From positions 1 to 46,777 of the forward strand of contig DASYAE010000029.1 of assembly GCA_036501535.1 (NCBI GenBank): a stretch of 46,777 nt of DNA, in the 5' to 3' direction. A program made the translations under genes and the position numbers. How positions within the stretch are numbered: position 1 is the stretch's first letter; the number at the start of each line of letters is the position of its first letter. This document shows positions 40,778 to 46,777 of the stretch, piece after piece. Source of the DNA: DASYAE01 sp036501535 (lineage in GTDB: Bacteria > Actinomycetota > Actinomycetes > Streptomycetales > Catenulisporaceae). The notes beneath the pieces are model-generated. The model did no database searches. It saw only the letters and a program-made list of their open reading frames with translations, and was not told the origin of the DNA.

Positions 40778-42019
40778 CTACCCCAGCTGGTCGCGGCGGC
40801 GTGTCAGGCGCGCGGTCTCGGCAGTGTTGCCCGCCAGCTCGATGGCTCTGTCGTAAGCCGCGCGCGCCTGCTGACTGCGACCCAGCCGGCGCAGCAGGTC
40901 GGCGCGGGCTGCGTGGTAGGCGTGATAGCCGGCCAGACTCTGCTCGAGCCGGTCGACCGTCGCCAGCGCCACCTCCGGGCCATCGAGCTCTGCGACCGCG
41001 ATGGCCCGGTTGAGGGCCACGATCGGCGAGGTGTCGAGGCGGACGAGCTGGTCGTAGAGACCGACGACCTGCGACCAGTCGGTGTCGCGGATGTCGCGGG
41101 CGGAAGTGTGCACGGCGTTGATCGCCGCGAGGATCTGGTAGCGGCCCGGGGCCGCCCCGGCGGCCAGGCGCTCGCGCACCAGCCGGTGCCCCTCGGCGAT
41201 CAGCGCCGCGTCCCAGGCCCCGCGGTCCTGCTCGTCGAGCGCGACCAGCTCGCCGCCGGGCGAGACCCGGGCGGTGCGGCGGGCCTCGATGAGCAGCATC
41301 AGCGCCAGCAGCCCGGCCGCCTCGCCGTCCTGCGGCAACAGGGCCCGGATCAGGCGGGTGAGCCGGATCGCCTCCGCGGTCAGGTCGTGCCGCACGGGGT
41401 CGGTATCGGGGCCGGTCGCCAGGTAGCCCTCGTTGAACACGAGGTAGAGGACGGCCAGCGCGCCGGAGACGCGCGCCGGCAGGTCCTCCGCGGACGGTAC
41501 CCGGTACGGGATGCGCGCCGCCTTGATCTTGGCCTTCGCGCGGGTGATCCGCTGCCCCATGGCGCTCTCCTGCACCAGGAAGGCACGCGCGATCTCGGGC
41601 ATGGTCAGGCCGGCGACCATGCGCAGCGTCAGCGCCACCCGGGTCTCCATCGCCAGCGCAGGGTGGCAGCAGGTGAAGATCAGCCGGAGCCGCTCGTCGC
41701 CGATGGCGTCGAAAGGCCCGGGCGGGTCGTCGTCGTACAACAGCTGAGCCTCCTTCTGCTTGTCGTCGCGCTTGCCCTCGCGCCGGATCCGGTCGATGGC
41801 CTTGCGGCCGGCGGTGGTGGTCAGCCAGGCGCCGGGGTTGGCCGGCACGCCGTCGGCCGGCCAGCGCTCGACGGCGGTCGCGAACGCCTCGGCCGCCGCC
41901 TCCTCGGCGATGTCGAGGTCGCCGAACCGCTTCGCCAGGGCGGCGACCACCCGCCCCCACTCCTCGCGGTGGGCCCGGGTGACCGCCTCCCCGACGTCGG
42001 TCGCGCGCGCAGGAGTCAC
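40778..42019 (-). CDS. ECF sigma factor, ECF42 type, with TPR-like C-terminus
   Basis: A 413-aa sigma factor. Sigma2 region about 10-85 (DIAEEAAAEAFATAVERWPA), sigma4 region about 110-170 (RMVAGLTMPEIARAFLVQES, AMGQRITRAKAKI), then a long helical C-terminal domain (about 200-410) of TPR-like repeats. This length and the linked DGPF gene define the ECF42 group, which lacks a classical anti-sigma factor; the C-terminal domain is thought to control activity. The start is GTG 42019, overlapping the DGPF stop (GTGA), so translation is coupled. Confidence 0.93.
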   Translation of the reverse strand: MTPARATDVGEAVTRAHREEWGRVVAALAKRFGDLDIAEEAAAEAFATAVERWPADGVPANPGAWLTTTAGRKAIDRIRREGKRDDKQKEAQLLYDDDPPGPFDAIGDERLRLIFTCCHPALAMETRVALTLRMVAGLTMPEIARAFLVQESAMGQRITRAKAKIKAARIPYRVPSAEDLPARVSGALAVLYLVFNEGYLATGPDTDPVRHDLTAEAIRLTRLIRALLPQDGEAAGLLALMLLIEARRTARVSPGGELVALDEQDRGAWDAALIAEGHRLVRERLAAGAAPGRYQILAAINAVHTSARDIRDTDWSQVVGLYDQLVRLDTSPIVALNRAIAVAELDGPEVALATVDRLEQSLAGYHAYHAARADLLRRLGRSQQARAAYDRAIELAGNTAETARLTRRRDQLG

Positions 42020-42339
42020 AGGAACGGCCGCACCTCGACCTTGCGGTTGCAGGCCCTCGACCCCTCGGCGGCCAGCTTGAGCGCCACGTCGAGGTCCGCG
42101 GCCTCGATGATCCAGAAGCCGATGAGGAACTCCTTCGACTCCAGGAACGGCCCGTCGGTGAACATCGCCTCCCGGCCCCGGTTGTCGACCACGGTGGCCG
42201 TGCTGGGCACCCCGAGCCCTCCGGCGAAGACCCAGTGGCCCTCGGTCCGGAGCCGCTCGTTGAACACGTCGATCGCGGCGTCCTCCTCCCCGGAGGCGAG
42301 GTCGGCGCTGTCAGTGATCACGGAAACCAGGTACTGCAT
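42016..42339 (-). CDS. DGPF-domain (YCII-related) protein
   Basis: A 107-aa ferredoxin-like protein with the family motif TDGPFLESKEFLIGFWIIEA; DGPF itself is intact. Such proteins are encoded beside ECF42 sigma factors and are candidate targets or modulators. ATG 42339 has AGGAGA about eight bases upstream. It shares a 4-bp overlap with the sigma gene. Confidence 0.9.
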   Translation of the reverse strand: MQYLVSVITDSADLASGEEDAAIDVFNERLRTEGHWVFAGGLGVPSTATVVDNRGREAMFTDGPFLESKEFLIGFWIIEAADLDVALKLAAEGSRACNRKVEVRPFL

Positions 42340-42345
42340 CTCGGA

Positions 42346-43323
42346 TCATCTCCTGTGGTACGGGGCGCCCCTCGCGGGCGGCCTCTCACCACTACCACGA
42401 ACACCCCTGCCCGGATCCGACAACGCCGCCCGGATTTCTTTCGAAGATCCTTCGGTACGCCGGCGTTGACCGGGAGTACCGCGGTGCGACCGCCTAGGGC
42501 CTGTTTCCTCTTTTTTCTCCTCCTCCTCGTAGTCGGGCATGCTCAGGCCGGCCGTGTTCGCCAGGGGGTGGGCTGCGATCGTCGTGGTCGAAGTCGCACT
42601 CTTCCAGGACGTGATGAAGCTGCCGAGCGTGTCCCGAACCTTCGCGTCTCCGATGTTGTAACGGGCCCTGTACGCATCCGCGACGATCCCGCGGATGGAA
42701 CTGCGCACCTCGGCACCGTAATCTCCGCCCGCCGCACCCGCAGTCCTGAGCAGGCTTCCTTCGATGTCGGCTGTCGCCTCGTTCACGGCGGCGTTCCAAG
42801 CGTCCGATCCTTCGGCCGCAGGCACCGTGTGGCCCCCCTCAGCGTTACCCGCATCGAGCAGCGCCGCACGGAAAAATCTGACGCCGCTGTGGTCGTCCTT
42901 TTCGCTGCCGTAAAACGGCGCCACAGGATGCGCGGCGGGCGCCGCAGCGGCCGCCATCGGGGCCGGGCCCGCGGGCGCAGCCGGTGCCGAAGCCGACGAA
43001 GAAGCAGCCGACGAAGAAGCAGCCGATGTGCCTGAATATGCCGTGGCGTGCGAAGCTTCTGCCTGCGCGGCCAGTCTCGCGCGCTCACGTTGACGCAGCC
43101 TGTCGACGCTGCCCTGCAACTGTCCGAGCCTTTCGAGCACGCGCTGCTGACCCGACCGACTCAGTTCGTACCGGCCGTCCTGCACATCAGCCTGCAGTGA
43201 ACGCACGATCTCCGTAGCGTTGCCGGACGTCAGGTCGCCGGTGAGTCTCCTTCCGATGTCCGCAAGCAACGCGCCGAGCGCGTCTTCCTCTGCCTGCTGT
43301 GCTTTGCTGGTTCCGGTTCCCAC
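42346..43323 (-). CDS. Orphan protein with Ala/Ser-rich linker, 325 aa
   Basis: The product starts GTGTSKAQQAEEDALGALLA from GTG 43323, preceded by GAGGGGG. An N-terminal helical domain (about 5-90) includes a coiled coil (VLERLGQLQGSVDRLRQRER). A Ser/Ala/Pro linker (about 100-140) leads to a folded C-domain (about 145-275: FYGSEKDDHSGVRFFRAALL, SIRGIVADAYRARYNIGDAK). An acidic stretch PDYEEEEKKEETG is followed by a long Arg/Gly tail that looks unlike the rest and ends 6 bp before the DGPF start. I do not recognise the family. It is 38 bp downstream of the next orphan gene, so they form an operon. Confidence 0.65.
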   Translation of the reverse strand: MGTGTSKAQQAEEDALGALLADIGRRLTGDLTSGNATEIVRSLQADVQDGRYELSRSGQQRVLERLGQLQGSVDRLRQRERARLAAQAEASHATAYSGTSAASSSAASSSASAPAAPAGPAPMAAAAAPAAHPVAPFYGSEKDDHSGVRFFRAALLDAGNAEGGHTVPAAEGSDAWNAAVNEATADIEGSLLRTAGAAGGDYGAEVRSSIRGIVADAYRARYNIGDAKVRDTLGSFITSWKSATSTTTIAAHPLANTAGLSMPDYEEEEKKEETGPRRSHRGTPGQRRRTEGSSKEIRAALSDPGRGVRGSGERPPARGAPYHRR

Positions 43324-43361
43324 CGGGATCCCCCTCTGCCGCCAGGGCTGCCGCGCGACGA

Positions 43362-44141
43362 CTATCCGAGCGCGCCGATACGGTCCTCGACCAGTGCGAT
43401 GAAGGAGTCGATCTTCTCGATCAGCAGCTTCTCGTTCTGTTCCTGGTCCGCAAGTTGCTGCCAGTGCTCGTAGGGCTTCCACTCGTCCGCGGCGCCGGTC
43501 TCGTGGGGGCCGTAGAGGTATTCGGTGCCTTCCAGGCGGTAGTACTCCGTTCCCGGCAGCACACTGTTCGCGTACGGATATCCGCGCAGAACGCCGTCGC
43601 CGGACGCGGTGGAGTGCCCGGCGCTGCGATGCTCGTCGTAGCGCTGCTCCAACGTCTTCCACTGATCGTCCCGTGCGTCAGCGGTCGCGGCGTAGAAGTA
43701 GTCGTTGTTCCGATACGTGTAGAACTCGGTTCCCGGAACCTCGTCCGGCGCGAAATTCGGGTTCTCGATGCCGAGGTGGTCCGCCGCGCCCGCGGCCGCA
43801 CCTACACCCGCCGGCCCGGCGGCTCCGGCCTGCCCGGTCTTCCACTGGTCGACGAGCTGTCCGAAACCGGCGAGGAACTCGGCCGGCTGTGCGGACCCCG
43901 CCAGGGAGTCCAGCCAGGCCGCGGTCTCCTCGTCCAGCCACCCGGCGAGCACCTGCGCGATCCGGTCCGTGTCGTAGTCGAACCAGGCGGCGTCCTCGAA
44001 CACCAGCCAGCCGAACTCCTCGGTGACCCGGCGAACCTCGTCCGCCAAAGCGGCAGGCCGCTCGTCACCGTCCTCCCCGACCGGGAGCATGAGCATTGTG
44101 ATCAGCCGGTCCACCGTGTCATGCCGCGGTCGCGTCATCAT
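43362..44141 (-). CDS. Orphan protein with two internal repeats, 259 aa
   Basis: The product starts MMTRPRHDTVDRLITMLMLP. An acidic helical N-domain (about 1-105) is followed by a Gly/Ala linker and two copies of one module: PGTEFYTYRNNDYFYAATAD then DDQWKTLEQR, and PGTEYYRLEGTEYLYGPHET then ADEWKPYEHW. The C-terminus is a short helix. Each repeat has the order PGTEzY-x-zYzY-x-(D/E)W-K with aromatic residues, a possible ligand-binding beta-hairpin. No signal peptide is seen. The family is unknown to me. It is co-directional with its neighbours. Confidence 0.7.
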   Translation of the reverse strand: MMTRPRHDTVDRLITMLMLPVGEDGDERPAALADEVRRVTEEFGWLVFEDAAWFDYDTDRIAQVLAGWLDEETAAWLDSLAGSAQPAEFLAGFGQLVDQWKTGQAGAAGPAGVGAAAGAADHLGIENPNFAPDEVPGTEFYTYRNNDYFYAATADARDDQWKTLEQRYDEHRSAGHSTASGDGVLRGYPYANSVLPGTEYYRLEGTEYLYGPHETGAADEWKPYEHWQQLADQEQNEKLLIEKIDSFIALVEDRIGALG

Positions 44142-44353
44142 CGATTCCGCTTCTCGCGCGGCCGGGACCGAGCATGGTGCAGGGTGACGGATACCGGGAT
44201 CTCAGGACGGTTCTCGCGTCTCGTTCGTCACCGACGTCGCAGACAACGATATCAGCACTGTGCCGGCGCAAGGCGGCACGCGCTTCCTGGTCCACCGGCA
44301 ACCGGACGATGCCCCGGCCATGCCGGTGGACCTGCCCGGTTAGCGGTCAGCGG
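44142..44353. other. 212-bp spacer with weak coding potential
   Basis: A minus-strand frame (44301 to 44119, TTG start) encodes about 60 residues and overlaps the next start, but lacks a ribosome-binding site and its codon bias is mediocre. The stretch also holds a short tandem GGTCAGC repeat at about 44343-44362 next to the 44354 stop. I support no gene here. Confidence 0.4.
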
Positions 44354-45127
44354 TCAGCGGTGACTGTCGGCGTCCGCGCGGAAGACGGGTGCGTCCTGGG
44401 ACAACCGCCGGAAGAGCAGGCCCGCGTCGAGCCTGCGCCCGTCCGCCTCGTCCGCCTCGTCCGCCTCGTCCGCCTCCCGGAAGACCTCGTCCACCAGGAG
44501 CGCGCGCAACTGTTCCTGCACGCCTTCGCCGTACCCCTGCTGGTAGGTGTCGATGTCGTAGTGGTGATCCGATTCCACGGCGGCCATCGTGCAGTGCTCG
44601 TCCTCGATGACCAGGCGGGCTCGGATGAATCGCGCCTGCAGGGTGTTGTCGTTGTAGTAGCCGTAGACGACGTCGGCCTCGATGCCACCGCCGACATACA
44701 TCTCTCCGTCGGTGTTCACCCCGCGGGCGCTCACCTCGCCGCCGATGACGACCACCGAATCGGGGCCGCAGTCCCGCAGCACGCCCTCGACCGTGAGCGA
44801 GCCGGTGACCACGAAGGGGGCCGATACGAAAAGATGCCCCTTCACCACCAGGTCGCCGTGATGGAAGAACGGCTTGCCCACCTCGCCGCCGGCCAGGACA
44901 CGGGTCGTCCCGGCGCCACCGAGGGACACGGCGCACAGCTTGGGAAAGCAGTGGATCATCTCAATGTCGAAGTCGTGTCGCAGGAGCGCGACGAACTCCT
45001 GATAGCTGTCGTAGTCCGGCTCGGCGATCCGCTCGAGCCATTCGCTTTCGTACACGGACTCGGCCTGCATCGTGCGGGCGACCCGACGCACGGCGTCCAT
45101 GTCTATGGGAGTTGAGACCTCACTCAT
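44354..45127 (-). CDS. Orphan protein with predicted beta-helix core, 257 aa
   Basis: The product from ATG 45127 starts MSEVSTPIDMDAVRRVARTM. After a helical N-part (about 1-70), residues about 75-190 repeat short hydrophobic strands with G/V turns: GGAGTTRVLAGGEVG, FHHGDLVVKGHLFVSAPFVV, TGSLTVEGVL, VVVIGGEVSARGV, GEMYVGGGIEADVVYGYYND. This pattern resembles a right-handed beta-helix. A 9-bp tandem repeat encodes EAD repeats near residue 226. The C-terminus is charged. I do not recognise the family, and no signal peptide is evident. It stands upstream of two other orphan genes on the same strand. Confidence 0.7.
   Translation of the reverse strand: MSEVSTPIDMDAVRRVARTMQAESVYESEWLERIAEPDYDSYQEFVALLRHDFDIEMIHCFPKLCAVSLGGAGTTRVLAGGEVGKPFFHHGDLVVKGHLFVSAPFVVTGSLTVEGVLRDCGPDSVVVIGGEVSARGVNTDGEMYVGGGIEADVVYGYYNDNTLQARFIRARLVIEDEHCTMAAVESDHHYDIDTYQQGYGEGVQEQLRALLVDEVFREADEADEADEADGRRLDAGLLFRRLSQDAPVFRADADSHR
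44441..44476. repeat. Four copies of the 9-bp unit GTCCGCCTC
   Basis: Exact tandem copies start at 44441, 44450, 44459 and 44468. They encode EAD repeats on the minus strand inside the beta-helix-like gene, so copy-number change would alter length by three residues without a frameshift. Confidence 0.9.
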
Positions 45128-45197
45128 CACGGCAGCAACCATAGGGCGTCCCGGTGACAAGGGGTCAGGGCGAGCCCGTCAGATTCATTGACGTGTC

Positions 45198-45214
45198 AGT
45201 CAGTAAAACTGACT
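45198..45214. promoter_or_regulatory. Perfect palindrome upstream of the beta-helix-like gene
   Basis: AGTCAGT-AAA-ACTGACT, 7-bp perfect arms, lies 71 bp before the 45127 start and 95 bp after the marR stop. It resembles MarR-type operators. The following bases CTGACTATGCCAA resemble CTGACTAGTTTGCCAA near 45904. Confidence 0.65.
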
Positions 45215-45308
45215 ATGCCAAGGCAGGGTCGCAGCCTGCTGGCACCCGCCGGACCCGGCGGCTCAGGGCGAACGGGAATCGGGGGCGGACGGCTCGGCGC
45301 GGCAGGGT

Positions 45309-45752
45309 TCACCGCGCGTAGGGGTCGGTGATCTCGCGGAGTTGATCGAGGATCTGGTGCAGCAACGCGAAGTTGCGCGTGCCCAGGTAGGTCTTCCACT
45401 CCGAGAGGATCTCGTCGAGTGTCGCCTTGGCCACCTCGACCGCCTGCCGCCCGCGTTGCTCGATCACGATCAGCCGGGCGCGGCCGTCCGTGACGTCGGG
45501 GACCCGGCGGACATAGCCCAGGCGTTCCAGTTGATCGACCATCACGCTGGCGCTCTGCTTGGTCATCTGCGCCTGGTCGGCGAGGTCCGTGAGGCGCGAG
45601 CCGGCCGGGGCGATGCGTTGGAACACCCGGCACTGGGCGAGGGTCCAGTCGTCGAACCCGGCATTCTGAAGGGCCTGGAAGATCCGGTCCTCGGTGTGCC
45701 GGTAGGGGATGAACAACAGCGTACCTAGGTCAACCTGCTGCTCGTCGCCCAT
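45309..45752 (-). CDS. MarR-family transcriptional regulator
   Basis: A 147-aa regulator from ATG 45752 (MGDEQQVDLGTLLFIPYRHT), with GGAGG ten bases upstream. The winged HTH (about 50-115) contains LTDLADQAQMTKQSASVMVD, QLERLGYV and DVTDGRARL. It is divergent from the SDR gene, so the intergenic DNA (45753-45977) should hold its operator. Longer starts at 45797 or 45776 are less likely. Confidence 0.92.
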   Translation of the reverse strand: MGDEQQVDLGTLLFIPYRHTEDRIFQALQNAGFDDWTLAQCRVFQRIAPAGSRLTDLADQAQMTKQSASVMVDQLERLGYVRRVPDVTDGRARLIVIEQRGRQAVEVAKATLDEILSEWKTYLGTRNFALLHQILDQLREITDPYAR

Positions 45753-45892
45753 GCCGCTTTCGCCTCCATCGCCCATCTGGTCCCACGAGGTACACACCCT
45801 ACGTCAACGCTGCCGAGCCGGATCGCCGCCGAGCCGTACGCGTCGACCTCGCACCCGCCGGTGTTGCCATCGGCGCTGCCGTATGCCTAGAG

Positions 45893-45911
45893 TAGTAACG
45901 AAATCTGACTA
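45893..45911. promoter_or_regulatory. Candidate MarR operator before the SDR gene
   Basis: TAGT-AACGAAATCTG-ACTA forms 4-bp outer arms in an AT-rich patch, followed by ACTAGT at 45908-45913. It lies 66 bp before the SDR start. Half-site similarity to 45198-45214 supports a common regulator. Confidence 0.4.
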
Positions 45912-45977
45912 GTTTGCCAACGACCTTCACCCGCACCGCAATCCACTCACACCGCGCTCCACCCGAAGGGAAGCACC

Positions 45978-46777
45978 ATGTCCACTGTCATCACCGGAGC
46001 ATCAGGCCACCTCGGCCGGCTCATCGTCGAACAGCTCATCGACGCCGGAACACCGCCGGAGCAGATCGTGGCCACCGGCCGAGACACCGGCAAACTCGCC
46101 GACCTCGCACGCAGCGGGGTCACGGTGCGCCGCGCGGACTTCGCCGACCCGGGCACGCTCGCCGAGGCGTTCGCAGGCGCCGAAGCGATGGTTCTCGTCT
46201 CCACGACGACGGTCGGCGAGCGGTTCGACAACGCCCGCAACGCCATCGACGCGGCACGGCGCGCGGGCGTGTCCCGGATCGTGTACACCAGCATCGTCAA
46301 CGCCTCGACCGCGCAGATGACGCTCGCCGACGCACATCGCCGCACCGAGGACTACCTGCGTGAGAGCGGTTCGGCGTTCGTCATCCTGCGCAACGGATGG
46401 TACTTGGAGGACTACACCGACCAGCTCCCGATGATCACCAAGTACCAGGCACTGCTCGGCAGCGCGCGCGACGGCCTGGTCAGCGCGGCCGGCCGACGCG
46501 ACTATGCGTCGGCCGCCGCCGCGGTACTGACGCAGGACGGCCACCTCGGAGCGACCTACGAACTCGGCGGAACGCCGTTCACCCTGACCCAACTCGCCGC
46601 ACGAGCAGCGACGTACTCGGCACCCGCATCGCCTACCAGGACATGTCGGTCACCGACTACACCGCCACTTTGACCGCTGCGGGACTGCCCCCGGAGATGG
46701 CCGTCGCCGACGCCGACGCCGGCCTGGCTCGCGGAGAGTTGTTCACCGCCAGCGACGACCTGGTGAAGCTCATCGGC
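45978..46777 (+). CDS. NAD(P)H-binding SDR/NmrA-like reductase with internal frameshift, 3' end off-window
   Basis: The product starts MSTVITGASGHLGRLIVEQL. The nucleotide motif GASGHLG (7-13) and YTSIVNAS / ILRNGWYLED are typical of QorB-like atypical SDRs that reduce quinones. After TPFTLTQLAA the frame loses its family match and stops at 46671-46673. The expected continuation (VLGTRIAYQDMSVTDYTATL, then AGLPPEMAVADADAGLARGE) is found in the +2 frame from about 46607 to the window end. A one-base deletion between 46599 and 46607 explains this. It is divergent from marR, its probable regulator. It could be a pseudogene or an assembly error. Confidence 0.85.

Noticed and set aside
44119..44301. 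60-aa minus-strand ORF upstream of the repeat protein
   Set aside because: TTG start, no ribosome-binding site, mediocre codon bias, and it overlaps the next start by 23 bp.

Overview
The window is high-GC actinobacterial chromosome. Strong third-position G/C bias, frequent GTG starts, 4-bp stop/start overlaps and family content all point to Streptomyces, Catenulispora or Actinospica relatives; I cannot name the genus. The left third is the conserved cell-division and cell-wall signalling locus that lies close to oriC in Actinobacteria. The right two thirds are a mosaic of regulator/target pairs, transporters and orphan genes.

1-2.6 kb: a poorly coding left edge. It holds a possible 3' gene end (3-215), a small hypothetical gene (840-1205, minus), an apparent gene remnant (about 1453-1548, minus) and a membrane/coiled-coil protein (1641-2495). 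2.6-14.9 kb: DUF5324-like protein, cyclophilin, rhomboid protease, a five-member cluster of DnaA boxes (5146-5218), crgA, a small membrane protein, then the minus-strand operon fhaA-fhaB-pstP-rodA/ftsW-pbpA-pknB, bounded upstream by tRNA-Leu(CAG). The operon encodes a PASTA-domain kinase, its phosphatase, two FHA readers, a transpeptidase and a SEDS glycosyltransferase: a phospho-controlled system for septal and elongation peptidoglycan synthesis. CrgA is a divisome membrane factor.

15-36 kb: an accessory-like series of small regulated modules. It contains a truncated DUF1152 gene, an orphan gene overlapping an MFS exporter, TetR/quinone-oxidoreductase with twin operators, a YtrA-type GntR/ABC operon whose permease has collapsed to 75 aa, EamA transporter/MocR regulator, MarR/DHA2 exporter, a deazaflavin-dependent nitroreductase between two related hairpins, a DrrAB-like ABC exporter with a PadR regulator, an HTH-Clp_N protein with paired palindromes over its own start, threonine dehydratase, an APH(9)-like phosphotransferase, tandem DinB proteins and a SnoaL/TetR pair.

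36-46.8 kb: VOC protein, an orphan coiled-coil protein, a GT1 glycosyltransferase, a secreted GH12-CBM2 beta-glucanase, an ECF42-type sigma factor coupled to a DGPF protein, three consecutive minus-strand orphan genes (42346-45127), and a MarR/SDR pair whose SDR carries a frameshift near 46603 and runs off the right edge.

The strongest leads are the DnaA-box cluster, the self-operator architecture of the HTH-Clp_N gene, the in-frame collapse of the YtrA-operon permease, and the three-gene orphan block. I found no CRISPR array, rRNA or intact insertion sequence.
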